A stretch of 64,000 bases of DNA from Rhodospirillales bacterium 24-66-33. GTDB lineage: Bacteria; Pseudomonadota; Alphaproteobacteria; Reyranellales; Reyranellaceae. Below are positions 46,278 to 54,787 of the stretch, in pieces. Position 1 is the stretch's first letter, and the number at the start of each line of letters is the position of its first letter. Below the pieces are notes generated by a model. The model saw only the letters and a program-made list of their open reading frames with translations. It was not told the origin of the DNA and made no database searches. The stretch spans positions 62,001 to 126,000 of the forward strand of contig NCHQ01000003.1 of NCBI GenBank assembly GCA_002281855.1. Direction: 5' to 3'. The translations under genes were made by a program, and so were the position numbers.

Positions 46278-47807
46278 CTACTTGGCCGGGCGTGGCGCCG
46301 GACAGTTGAACTCGATCCGGCGGGCGGGCATGGCCTGGTGAGGCGGAACTTCGCTCCCCGCCGGAAGGGTCCTGGGCCAGGCACCCGAGGCGAGCCGGGC
46401 CTCGATGAGGGGGACGAGCTGCTGGAGGATCACCCACCCCTTCATGCGCGTTCCGGGATAGGTCGTGTGAACGCCATCGGCGTAGAGGTCGGGATCGAAC
46501 GGCATCTTGCCGGCAACGTCGATGAAGTCGATCCCGTGCGTCCGCGCGTATTTCGCCAGCACCACGTTCTGGAAATTCGCCAGGCGCTCGATGTCGCGAT
46601 AGCGGTACGGAAACATGTAGAGGTTCAGGTAGTCCCAGGTCATGCGATTGCGGATCGGGTCGAGCTTCAGCCCGTCCTTCGCCATCCACATGAACGAGGT
46701 CACGGCGAACTCGCTGTCGATCGGTGCCAGGTCGGCGTGAATCCGGTCGAGATCGCCGAGGATCGTCGTAAGCCCCACCGGCAGATCCTCGCGCTTGATG
46801 TCCGGATTGGTCTCGGACAGTCCCTTCGGCCAGACCACCTCATAATCCGGCTTGGGCGCCTCGTTGCCTTCCGATTGCAGCTTCATGACCGCCACCAGCG
46901 TGTAGATTCGCCGGGCGATGTCGGAGTAGCGCGAGAGGTCGGCCAGCCATCCCTTGGACGCCTGATCGAGATGGACCATCGGCGCGGGCTTCTCCCCCGA
47001 AGGCAGTGACGGTATCACGCTGGAGAGGAGAAACTGGTTGCCGCCCTCATGATAGATGACGAGGTCGGGCCGTGCCGGCACGACTTCGGTGCGCACGACC
47101 GCCTCAATGCCCGTCGAGCCCATGGATTCGCGCCCCGCATTGCCGACCTCGAAGCGTATGTCCGGCCTGTTCTTCGCCGCCCACAGGTTGAGCCAATGCC
47201 CGATGAACTCGGGATAGGAATAGGGCATCTGATGCGTATCGCTGGTCGTCGAGGCGCCGACGAAGACGATCCGGATCGTGCGCGGCGTGCGGGCGAATGC
47301 CATCGGCGGTCCGCGCCAGCCGAGCTCGTTGGTGACCAATCCGATCGGCGTCGTCGTATCCGGCATGAATCGGAAAGGCGGGTACGGCTTGCCATCCGCG
47401 GGATCGAATAACATGAGCCAACCCGGCGCGTTCGCGAAGAACGGCGACTCGCAGGGATCGCCTACCAGCACCGAGTTCCAGATCTTCAGCGCCTCGGACG
47501 ACTGGAACGGATTTCCCGGCTTCTGAAGCGCGCGGTCGAGCTCCAGCAACGACGCCGGCACGGGCTTGCGGTTGGGCAGCGGCGGCGGATCGCTGAAGAA
47601 CCAGTCGCGCTGCACCGATGGCGCTCGCGCCACCTCGTCGAGACGCTCGGCCGTCGTATCGTTGCCGATGTTCACGAGACGAACTGGAAGTTCGAGCTGG
47701 GTGAGCGGCATGCCATCGAGAATGCGCGCAGCCCCTTCGGCGAGCACCAGACCGACCAGGACGGACACGAAGGCAGTGGCCGCGTTCGCCAGAATTCGAC
47801 CGCTCAA
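46278..47807 (-). CDS. Membrane-anchored SGNH/GDSL-like hydrolase
   Basis: This 509-aa protein has one N-terminal membrane segment (about 6-25, ANAATAFVSVLVGLVLAEG) and a periplasmic SGNH-type domain. Block I is IVFVGASTTSDTH with the nucleophile Ser, block III is in VGNAGRESMGS, and the Asp-His pair is in DGVHTTYPG near 455. I chose the TTG at 47807, which has AGAGGG five bases upstream and keeps the membrane segment; no ATG fits. The family includes acyl-esterases and O-acetyl transferases of envelope polymers, such as AlgX/AlgJ relatives. The substrate is unknown. Confidence 0.75.
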   Translation of the reverse strand: MSGRILANAATAFVSVLVGLVLAEGAARILDGMPLTQLELPVRLVNIGNDTTAERLDEVARAPSVQRDWFFSDPPPLPNRKPVPASLLELDRALQKPGNPFQSSEALKIWNSVLVGDPCESPFFANAPGWLMLFDPADGKPYPPFRFMPDTTTPIGLVTNELGWRGPPMAFARTPRTIRIVFVGASTTSDTHQMPYSYPEFIGHWLNLWAAKNRPDIRFEVGNAGRESMGSTGIEAVVRTEVVPARPDLVIYHEGGNQFLLSSVIPSLPSGEKPAPMVHLDQASKGWLADLSRYSDIARRIYTLVAVMKLQSEGNEAPKPDYEVVWPKGLSETNPDIKREDLPVGLTTILGDLDRIHADLAPIDSEFAVTSFMWMAKDGLKLDPIRNRMTWDYLNLYMFPYRYRDIERLANFQNVVLAKYARTHGIDFIDVAGKMPFDPDLYADGVHTTYPGTRMKGWVILQQLVPLIEARLASGAWPRTLPAGSEVPPHQAMPARRIEFNCPAPRPAK

Positions 47808-48031
47808 CTCATCCCTCTTCTGCCCAAATGTTACACGATCGCCACTCGCGGCGCTTCGATCCGGTCCAGCGCCTCGCCAGGTCGGCCGACTAATGTCTAG
47901 CGTTTGGCTGGCCCCGAAGTCACAATTTTTCTGCAGACCACCATCGCTCGAGCGATGTGGAATAGCACCGTTCTTTCGTTGGACCAGCGAGCGAGACGCC
48001 GCAGGCGATGCACATGAGGAGGTTCGACGCG

Positions 48032-48547
48032 ATGACGTCACACCGGAGACACCCCGAGCTGCCCGACGAGGCGGAAATCGATCTGATGCCGGCCGGTCTC
48101 AGCGTGCAGAAGAACGTGGTGCGGGTGTTCTACAAGGACCTCTGGGACAAGGCCGACCTCTCCCTCGTCCCACAAATCTTCCATCCCGACTTCACCTTTC
48201 GCGGCTCGCTGGGCCCCGTGCTGGTCGGACACCGGCAGTTCGGCGACTATGTGAGCTGGCTCACCGACACGCTCGACGACTACACGTCCGACATCCTCGA
48301 ACTCGTGGAGGAAGGCCACCGCGTGTCGGGCAAGCTGCGCTTCCATGGCATTCACCGCCGGACGCTGTTCGGGGAACCGCCGACCAACGGCCGTGTCTGG
48401 TGGTATGGCGCGCCCATCTTCACCTTCGACGGACCGCTGGTGCGCGATCTGTGGGTGCTGGGCGACGTCTACGGGCTGCGCTCCCGTCTCGATCCGACGT
48501 GGTCGGAGCGACTGAGCTTCAACCGGGCTCCCGGCGCGAGCTCTTGA
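48032..48547 (+). CDS. SnoaL-like/ester cyclase family protein
   Basis: This 171-aa protein resembles SnoaL-like polyketide cyclases of the NTF2 fold. It has VRVFYKDLWDKADLSLVPQIFHPDFTFRGSLGPVLVGHRQFGDYVSWLTD-type layout, given here in outline: the Asp-containing FHPDFTFRG near residue 50, a helix with DTLDDYTSDIL, and a C-terminal beta sheet. The ATG at 48032 has GAGGAGG upstream; earlier ATGs (48008, 48014) lack one. Its last 29 bp overlap the convergent SGNH gene. It is divergent from the other SGNH gene by 224 bp that holds no other feature I recognise. Confidence 0.75.
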   Translation: MTSHRRHPELPDEAEIDLMPAGLSVQKNVVRVFYKDLWDKADLSLVPQIFHPDFTFRGSLGPVLVGHRQFGDYVSWLTDTLDDYTSDILELVEEGHRVSGKLRFHGIHRRTLFGEPPTNGRVWWYGAPIFTFDGPLVRDLWVLGDVYGLRSRLDPTWSERLSFNRAPGASS

Positions 48548-49583
48548 CCTCCAGAAGGCCCTTGTCGCGAACGTGTCGCGCGATCTCCCGGGACATCAGT
48601 TCGTGCGCGGCTCGGTTCGGGTGCCCGTCGCCCACGATGTAGAGGTTGGCACCCCTGTCCCTCTCCCGCTGGAAGGCGTCCGTCAGGTCGAGCAGGTCGA
48701 TGTCTCCGATGACGCGCGGCAGCGCTGCGGGCGCCGAGTAGTAGTTCGTCGGCAGATAGACCACGAGCAGCTTCGCGCCGATCTGGTCGGCGGATCGCTG
48801 CATTTCGCGGAGGAGGTAGGCCAGCGCCTCCTCCTTCTTCTCGTCGGCCGGCGTAGCGTAGGTGGCAAGACCATACTCGAGGCGGCCGCGCACCACGTCG
48901 ATCCCATGCGTAAGCCAGGTCACCGGATCGAGGAAATCTCCGGCCAGGTGGCGCTGGAAGCGCTGGACGCCGTTACTCTGCGGCCGAGCAATCGATGGCT
49001 GTCCCGCCTCGTTCCAGGCGACGTGCGAGGCGCTGAAGCAGAACGGATAGTAGGACGGAAGGCACGGCGAAACGTTGCGCTCCAGGTGATGCGCGATGAT
49101 CCCGTAGACGACCAGCTTCGGCGCAAGGTCCGCGTTACGCCTCAGGATCTGGAGCGACTGGGTCGTTCCGTAGGCCGCCATCGCGAAGTTCGAGACGCTG
49201 GCGTCCAGCTCGCGCACCAGGCGGCGGGCATAGGTATCCTCGTTGGCGAGCGCATATCCCCAGGTGAATGAGTCGCCGACGACCAGTATGTCGACCTGGT
49301 CCCTGCTCTTTCCTCCCGGCCCGTCGACCCGCGCGCCCCGATCGTCGGTGTAGATGTCGAAGGCAAAGGTCTGCCGGTCGCGGACGGCGGGATAGATACG
49401 CCGAGCGTGGGAGCTGGGAGTGGCCCGCGCGCCGATCTCGGGATCGAACACCAGCAGGCCGTCACCTTCCGATATAAGCGGGATCCGGGGAACGGTCAGA
49501 TAGGCGGCGACGGCGATCCCCACCAGAAGGCTGGCGGCAATCGACGCCAGCGCCAACAGAAGGGTCTTGCTGGCTTTGTTCAT
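48519..49583 (-). CDS. Membrane-anchored SGNH/GDSL hydrolase
   Basis: This 354-aa protein has a signal anchor (about 7-30, TLLLALASIAASLLVGIAVA) and a GDSL-type domain. Block I is ILVVGDSFTWGYAL near residue 100, a Gly/Asn block III-like NFAMAAYGTTQ follows, and GDGHPNRAAH carries the Asp-His pair near 320. The architecture is that of periplasmic O-acetyl esterases or transferases. It is convergent with the SnoaL-like gene, overlapping by 29 bp. Together with the gene at 46278 it makes two SGNH proteins around one small enzyme. The target is not known. Confidence 0.85.
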   Translation of the reverse strand: MNKASKTLLLALASIAASLLVGIAVAAYLTVPRIPLISEGDGLLVFDPEIGARATPSSHARRIYPAVRDRQTFAFDIYTDDRGARVDGPGGKSRDQVDILVVGDSFTWGYALANEDTYARRLVRELDASVSNFAMAAYGTTQSLQILRRNADLAPKLVVYGIIAHHLERNVSPCLPSYYPFCFSASHVAWNEAGQPSIARPQSNGVQRFQRHLAGDFLDPVTWLTHGIDVVRGRLEYGLATYATPADEKKEEALAYLLREMQRSADQIGAKLLVVYLPTNYYSAPAALPRVIGDIDLLDLTDAFQRERDRGANLYIVGDGHPNRAAHELMSREIARHVRDKGLLEVKSSRREPG

Positions 49584-49724
49584 GGTCCGTGGCGATCAGG
49601 CTTTCGCCAGTTAGCCGATGCGGCCGCCTGAAGACAATGGAAGGTTTCTGCGGGAGTTTTCTGCCGGCGGGCCCTCGACGGCGCCGCCCATTCCGCATAC
49701 ACCACCCGAAAATCAGGCCTGCCA

Positions 49725-50369
49725 GTGACCCGTCTCTATTTGATCTCGCCCGCCCGCATCGAGCATCCATCGATCTTTGCCGACGAGCTTCGCGCCGCCC
49801 TCGACGGCGGCGACGTGGCCGCGTTCCAGCTGCGGTTGAAGGACGTCCCGGACGAGGCGATCATCCGCGCCGCCGACACGCTTCGGCCGATCTGCCAGCA
49901 GCGCGGCGTGGCCTTCATCCTGAACGACCGGCCCGACCTGGCCGTGAAGCTCGATTGCGACGGCGTGCATGTCGGCCAGGACGACATGTCCTGTGCCGAG
50001 GCGCGCCGGATCGTCGGCCCCGACCGTCAGGTCGGCGTTACCAGCAAGGCCTCGCGGCACCTCGCGATGGAAGCGGCCGAAGCCGGCGCCGACTACGTCG
50101 CTTTCGGCGCTTTCTTCTCCTCCTCGACCAAACCGGTAACGACGCCGGCCGAGATCGAGATCGTCGAGTGGTGGAGCAGCCTGATGGAAGTGCCCTGCGT
50201 GGCGATCGGGGGCATTACCGTCGAGAACTGCAGGCCCCTGATCGAAGCGGGGGCGGATTTCCTCGCCGTCGGCGGCGGCGTCTGGAGCTACAAGGACGGT
50301 CCGGAAGCCGCGGTGCGCGCCTTCAACGAACTCTTCGCGGCGCACGGATCAGCGGACCGGGAGCCATAG
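49725..50369 (+). CDS. thiE: Thiamine phosphate synthase
   Basis: ThiE joins HMP-PP and the thiazole phosphate to thiamine phosphate. The 214-aa barrel starts at a GTG and has LYLISPARI, FQLRLKD, ILNDRPDLAVKLDCDGVHVGQDD, and VGVTSKASRHLA. GAFFSSSTK, AIGGITVEN and AVGGGVWSY complete the phosphate-binding sites. The final 21 bp overlap the convergent epmA gene. No TPP riboswitch is visible in the 141-bp upstream gap. With thiD at 13798 it covers the pyrimidine and joining steps only. Confidence 0.93.
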   Translation: MTRLYLISPARIEHPSIFADELRAALDGGDVAAFQLRLKDVPDEAIIRAADTLRPICQQRGVAFILNDRPDLAVKLDCDGVHVGQDDMSCAEARRIVGPDRQVGVTSKASRHLAMEAAEAGADYVAFGAFFSSSTKPVTTPAEIEIVEWWSSLMEVPCVAIGGITVENCRPLIEAGADFLAVGGGVWSYKDGPEAAVRAFNELFAAHGSADREP

Positions 50370-51344
50370 CACCTCCTCGATATGCGAGGCGCCGCTCGCC
50401 AGCATGACGAGGCGGTCGAAGCCCAGTGCAATCCCGGAACAGTCCGGCAGCCCGTGATCGAGTGCCGCCAGGAAATCGTCGTCGACCGGCCAGCGCACGC
50501 CATAGAGTTCGTCCTTGAGATCCATGTCGGCCGCCAGGCGCGCGCGCTGCACGGCAGGATCGGTGAGTTCGCCGAAGGCGTTCGCGAGTTCCACCCCGCA
50601 GACATAGAGTTCGAAGCGCTCCGCCACCCTGGGATCGCTGGGCTTGGCGCGGGCGAGAGCCGCCATCGAGATTGGATACTCGCAGAGGATCGTCGGCCGG
50701 CCCATGCCGAGCTTCGATTCGATCTTCTCGAACATGATGCGGAAGAAGACATCCTCCCAGGTGTCGCCGGCATGCATGGCGATGCCCGATGCGCCCGCCA
50801 GCGCCTCGGCATTGCCGGCGGTGGCGAACAGGTCGACCCCGGCATGGCGGACGAAGGCCTCCGCGACGGTGAGGCGCTCCGGTTCGGCCCGGGGGTCGCA
50901 GACATGGCCGGCCCACCGCAGCTCGTCGGCACCGGTCGCGGCCAGCATCGCCTTGCAGTCGGCCATGATGGTCTCGTAGCCGACACCCGTTCGATACCAT
51001 TCCAGCATCGTGAATTCGGGATGATGCAGGGCCGAGCCCTCGGCGTTGCGGAACACGCGCGCGAACTGGAAGATCTTCGGGATCCCGCCGGCCAGGAGTT
51101 TCTTCATGGCGAATTCGGGAGAACTGTGCAGCCAACGTTCGCGCTCTTCGCCGTCGGGCAACTCCCACTCCGTCGCGAAGCCGGTGAGGTGGACTTCGGC
51201 GCCGGGCGCGGCCTGCAGGATCGGCGTCTCGACCTCGACGAAACCGTCGGCGGCGAACCACTGCCGCAGCGCGGCCTGGATCCGGCCACGCGCCTGAAGA
51301 TGCGGCAGGCGCCGCGCCAGCCTGTCGGGACGCCATTCGGTCAT
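50349..51344 (-). CDS. epmA: EF-P--(R)-beta-lysine ligase EpmA (GenX)
   Basis: EpmA is a truncated class II lysyl-tRNA-synthetase paralogue that ligates beta-lysine onto EF-P. The 331-aa protein (start ATG 51344, MTEWRPDRLARRLPHLQAR) has no anticodon-binding domain. It keeps motif 1 (FVEVETPILQ), motif 2 (KIFQFARVFRNAE near 100) and motif 3 (GIALGFDRLVML). This is the size and architecture of E. coli EpmA. The efp gene lies 532 bp away on the other strand beyond one small gene, which strengthens the call. EpmB is not in the window. Confidence 0.92.
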   Translation of the reverse strand: MTEWRPDRLARRLPHLQARGRIQAALRQWFAADGFVEVETPILQAAPGAEVHLTGFATEWELPDGEERERWLHSSPEFAMKKLLAGGIPKIFQFARVFRNAEGSALHHPEFTMLEWYRTGVGYETIMADCKAMLAATGADELRWAGHVCDPRAEPERLTVAEAFVRHAGVDLFATAGNAEALAGASGIAMHAGDTWEDVFFRIMFEKIESKLGMGRPTILCEYPISMAALARAKPSDPRVAERFELYVCGVELANAFGELTDPAVQRARLAADMDLKDELYGVRWPVDDDFLAALDHGLPDCSGIALGFDRLVMLASGASHIEEVLWLPVR

Positions 51345-51388
51345 GCCGGAGCATCGCATGTGCGCGGCGCGGCGTGTAGGGTCTCGGC

Positions 51389-51742
51389 ATGACGCCACGG
51401 GAGATCGATGCCTATTGCCGCAAGCTGCCAGCCGCGACGCGCAGCGTGCAGTGGGAAGGCGTCACCGTCTTCAAGGTCGGCGGCAAGATGTTCTGCCTGA
51501 TCGGGCCGCCCGGCCATTCTGTCGCCCGGATCTGTTTCAAGTGTCCGCCCGAGCATTTCGAGGCGCTTTCCCACGCCAAGGGTTTCAAGCCGGCGCCCTA
51601 CCTCGCCCGGGCGAAATGGGTCGCCCTCGAGGACCCCGGTGTCCTGACCCCGGCCGAGACCCGGGCCTACCTGAAGCAGGCGCATGCGGTGATATCCGCC
51701 GGGCTTTCGAAGAAGAAACGGGCCGAATTGGGCCTGAAATAG
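51389..51742 (+). CDS. MmcQ/YjbR family DNA-binding protein
   Basis: This 117-aa protein is of the MmcQ/YjbR family. It begins MTPREIDAYCRKLPAATRSVQW and contains the conserved VFKVGGKMFCLIG, HFEALSHAKGFKPAPYLA and KWVALEDPG segments. YjbR-like proteins are small two-layer folds proposed to bind DNA, with no established cellular role. It is divergent from epmA by 44 bp and ends 133 bp before efp. Confidence 0.9.
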   Translation: MTPREIDAYCRKLPAATRSVQWEGVTVFKVGGKMFCLIGPPGHSVARICFKCPPEHFEALSHAKGFKPAPYLARAKWVALEDPGVLTPAETRAYLKQAHAVISAGLSKKKRAELGLK

Positions 51743-51875
51743 CGCCGGATCGCCTTGGGCGCGCCGGTTGCGACCCCGGGCTGCCTTTGATAGAAGGCCG
51801 CGCCGGCCTCGAACCGCTTGCGCGGACGAGGCCGAAATCCATTCATCCGATATTGCGGTAGGGCCGGGTAAGCTC

Positions 51876-52445
51876 ATGAAAGTCCAAGTCAATTCCATCC
51901 GAGCCGGCAACGTCATCGAATATAATGGCAAGCTGTGGGTCGCCTCCAAGGTGCAGCATATCAGCCCCGGCAAGGGCGGCGCGTTCGTGGCCATCGAGGC
52001 CAAGGCGCTGCGCGAGGGCAACAAGCTGCAGGAGCGCTTCCGCTCCGGCGAGACCATCGAGCGTGTCCATATCGACGAGCGCGAGTGCACCTACCTGTTC
52101 AAGGACGAGAACGGCTTCACGTTCATGGACAAGGAGACCTTCGAGCAGCTCGTGGTCGGAAGCGACGTTCTCGACGAGGATCAGTCGCGCTGGCTGCAGG
52201 ACGGGATGGAAGTGACCGTGTCGCTCTACGAAGGAACGCCGGTCGGCGCGGAGCTGCCGAAGACCGTCGTTCTGGCCGTCACCGAGGCCGACGCCGTCGT
52301 GAAGGGCCAGACCGCCTCCTCTTCCTACAAGCCGGCCATCGTCGAGGGCGGCATCCGCGTCATGGTCCCCCCCCATATCGGTGTGGGCACGCGGCTGGTG
52401 ATCAACACCGAAGGGGGCACCTACATGGAACGCGCCAAGGATTAG
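51876..52445 (+). CDS. efp: Elongation factor P
   Basis: EF-P rescues ribosomes stalled at polyproline. The 189-aa protein starts MKVQVNSIRAGNVIEYNGKL; the upstream frame is not needed. The modified lysine is K33 in HISPGKGGAF, aligned with K34 of E. coli EF-P, which matches the EpmA gene nearby. The three-domain length is normal. Polyproline-rich genes in this window (tolA, the tolR tail, the alpha-2-macroglobulin N-terminus) are natural clients. Confidence 0.97.
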   Translation: MKVQVNSIRAGNVIEYNGKLWVASKVQHISPGKGGAFVAIEAKALREGNKLQERFRSGETIERVHIDERECTYLFKDENGFTFMDKETFEQLVVGSDVLDEDQSRWLQDGMEVTVSLYEGTPVGAELPKTVVLAVTEADAVVKGQTASSSYKPAIVEGGIRVMVPPHIGVGTRLVINTEGGTYMERAKD

Positions 52446-52455
52446 GCGCGCACCC

Positions 52456-53367
52456 GTGGCCCTCCCCACCAACCGTCCCCCAAGAGAAAACCCCATCGCC
52501 CGCGTGGGCCGCGCCCCGATGGGCGAGGCACGCGAACGCTCGGGCCCGCCCGAGCGCAAATCGCTGGCGCAGCGCTCGGCGACGATCACCGTCATGATCC
52601 GCGCCGCCTTTGCCGCCGCGAAGAACCTCAAGCGCGACTTCGGCGAAGTCGAGCATCTGCAGATCTCAGAAAAGGGCCCCGGCGACTTCGTAAGTCACGC
52701 CGACATCAAGGCGGAGCGCACCCTGCGCGCCGAGCTTTCGCGCGTCCGTCCCGACTACGGCTTCCTCGGCGAGGAAAGCGGAGAGTCAAAGGGTGACGGC
52801 CGCAACCGCTGGATCGTCGATCCGCTCGACGGAACGACCAACTTCCTGCACGGTGTGCCCCACTTCGCCATCTCCATCGCGCTCGAACGCGAGAAGGAGA
52901 TCATTGCCGGCGTCATCTACCAGCCGATTTCCGACGAGCTGTTCTGGGCCGAGAAGGGCAACGGCGCCTATATCGACACGCCGAATGCGCGCTCGCGGCG
53001 TCTGCGCGTCTCCGGCCGCAAGGATCCGGCGCGCGGCCTGATCGGCACGGGTATTCCCCACATCGGCAAGGGCAATCACGCCAGCTATCACGCCAAGCTG
53101 GCCGCCGTCACCGAACGCACGGCCGGCGTCCGTCGCTGGGGTGCCGCGGCGCTCGACCTCGCCTTCGTGGCGGCCGGTCGCTACGACGCCTTTTTCGAGT
53201 TCGGCCTGGCGCCATGGGATGTCGCCGCAGGCATCCTCATGGTGCGCGAGGCCGGCGGCCTCGTTGGCGACATTTCGGGCCAGCCCTACGAGCTGGGTGG
53301 ACCGTCGATCCTCGCCAGCAACTTCGGACTGCGCGACCCGATGGTCGAGATCCTTTCCCAGGCCTGA
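52456..53367 (+). CDS. suhB: Inositol monophosphatase family protein (SuhB-like)
   Basis: This 303-aa Mg-dependent phosphatase has EESGESKGDG-type metal-loop Glu near 113, the hallmark WIVDPLDGTTNFLHG near residue 120, and WDVAAGILMVREAGG at the C-terminus. SuhB also associates with the rRNA antitermination complex in E. coli. The start is uncertain: GTG 52456 has no ribosome site. The conserved part begins about residue 40 (RSATITVMIRAAFAAAKNLKRD) and ATG 52519 is a valid alternative. It lies 10 bp after efp and may be co-transcribed. Confidence 0.9.
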   Translation: MALPTNRPPRENPIARVGRAPMGEARERSGPPERKSLAQRSATITVMIRAAFAAAKNLKRDFGEVEHLQISEKGPGDFVSHADIKAERTLRAELSRVRPDYGFLGEESGESKGDGRNRWIVDPLDGTTNFLHGVPHFAISIALEREKEIIAGVIYQPISDELFWAEKGNGAYIDTPNARSRRLRVSGRKDPARGLIGTGIPHIGKGNHASYHAKLAAVTERTAGVRRWGAAALDLAFVAAGRYDAFFEFGLAPWDVAAGILMVREAGGLVGDISGQPYELGGPSILASNFGLRDPMVEILSQA

Positions 53368-53404
53368 CGGACGCGGTTCGTCCGCAGCCCGTTGCCACAA
53401 GCGG

Positions 53405-53433
53405 TTGAGCGCGGGACGACCATTCGGTATGGT
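53405..53433 (+). promoter_or_regulatory. Candidate promoter of the MotA-like/OmpA-like operon
   Basis: TTGAGC (53405-53410) and TATGGT (53428-53433) are separated by exactly 17 bp and match the sigma-70 consensus at 4 of 6 positions each. The start would be near 53440, leaving a leader of about 197 nt before 53637. The leader contains a possible 43-codon open frame at 53469-53599 and no other feature I can name. Confidence 0.42.
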
Positions 53434-53636
53434 CGCCCCGCCAAATCCCTTGGAAAGGCAACTGGTTATGCCCCCCTCTTCGGCCGCTGTCCCCAGCCGC
53501 GCCGCCTTTGGTCCCTGCTCCGGCGACACAGGCTCGCCGGACGGCGGCACGGCAGGCGAAGCCGGGATGCGGGGCGAATCCCGGGTGTCCAGGGCATGAT
53601 CTCCCCGCCACCGTCGCGCAGGCATCGGAAGTTCGC

Positions 53637-54782
53637 ATGAGTAACCCGCTTCCGTACCTCGTTCGCATGCTTCTGTTCCTGGCGATCGTGGCCTGCATCG
53701 CGTACCTCCTGCATCACGATCTGCTGCGCGTGTTCCTGAACACGCCGATCCTCAACAGCGTCATCCTGGGCGTCCTGGCGATCGGCATCTTCTTCGTGAT
53801 GCGCCAGGTCCTGTCCTTGTGGCCTGAGGTCCGGTGGCTGCGGCGTTTCCAGCATCGCGAACCGGGCGCCCCGTTGCTCGAGACGGACTCGATCGAACTG
53901 ATGGCGCCGATGGCCGTCATGATGGGCGACCGCCAGGACAATTTCCGTCTTTCCCCCACCGCGACGCGCGCGATGCTCGACGGCATCGCCAGCCGCCTCG
54001 ACGAGCGGCGCGAACTCAGCCGCTACATGATCGGCCTGCTGATCTTCCTCGGCCTGCTCGGTACCTTCTGGGGCCTGCTCGAGACGATCGGTGCGGTCGC
54101 CGACGCCATCGTCGGCATGCAGGTCACCGGCGGCGATGCCGTGCAGATGTTCGCCAAGCTCAAGCAGGGCATCGAGGGGCCGCTCAAGGGCATGTCGACC
54201 GCCTTCGGCGCCTCGCTGTTCGGCCTGTCGGGCTCGCTCGTGCTCGGCTTCCTCGAACTGCAGGCCAGCCAGGCGCAGGGCCGTTTCCACACCGAACTGG
54301 AGGAATGGCTGGCCGGCGCCACGCGCCTTTCGAGCGGCACCCTGCAGACCGAAGGCGAACAGGGTGTCTCTGCCTATGTGGAGGCCCTGCTGGAGCGCAC
54401 CGCCGACGGCCTCGACGACCTTGCCCGCACGCTGCGCCGCAGCGAAGAGGGCCGCGAACAGACCGCGATGGCCAACGCCACGCTGGTCGAGCGCCTGACC
54501 TCCCTGACCGAGAGCATGCGCACGCAGCAGGCGCTTCTGGCACGTCTGGCCGAGCAGTCGATCGAGCTGCGCGGCACCGTCGCGCGCCTGACGGAGCGCA
54601 AGCCGGACGCCGACAGCGAGGCGCTGCTGGCCCACCAGCGCAATCTCGAGGCCGGCCTGGGCCGGCTGATCGATGAAAGCGTACGCAGCCGCACCGCGCT
54701 GGCCGACGAGCTGCGCGGCGAGTTCCGCCTGCTCGCCCGCACCATCGCCTCGTCGCGCGGCGCGACGCCGGGTGACCACTAA
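53637..54782 (+). CDS. MotA/TolQ/ExbB-like proton channel family protein
   Basis: This 381-aa inner-membrane protein has four membrane segments: about 9-27, 38-58, 127-150 (YMIGLLIFLGLLGTFWGLLE) and 183-205 (MSTAFGASLFGLSGSLVLGF). The last two match the MotA/TolQ/ExbB pore pair. The TFWGLLETIGAVADAI stretch holds the conserved Thr and Gly residues. A long helical tail with coiled-coil character runs from about 240 to the end. The ATG at 53637 has CGGAAG upstream. It is coupled to the OmpA/MotB-like gene 5 bp downstream. It differs from tolQ in this same window, so the cell has a second motor-like pair. Confidence 0.88.
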   Translation: MSNPLPYLVRMLLFLAIVACIAYLLHHDLLRVFLNTPILNSVILGVLAIGIFFVMRQVLSLWPEVRWLRRFQHREPGAPLLETDSIELMAPMAVMMGDRQDNFRLSPTATRAMLDGIASRLDERRELSRYMIGLLIFLGLLGTFWGLLETIGAVADAIVGMQVTGGDAVQMFAKLKQGIEGPLKGMSTAFGASLFGLSGSLVLGFLELQASQAQGRFHTELEEWLAGATRLSSGTLQTEGEQGVSAYVEALLERTADGLDDLARTLRRSEEGREQTAMANATLVERLTSLTESMRTQQALLARLAEQSIELRGTVARLTERKPDADSEALLAHQRNLEAGLGRLIDESVRSRTALADELRGEFRLLARTIASSRGATPGDH

Positions 54783-54787
54783 CCGCC

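Noticed and set aside
49584..49724. TPP riboswitch before thiE
   Set aside because: The conserved CTGAGA and ACCTGATC-type elements are absent from the gap, and none is seen upstream of thiD or tkt.
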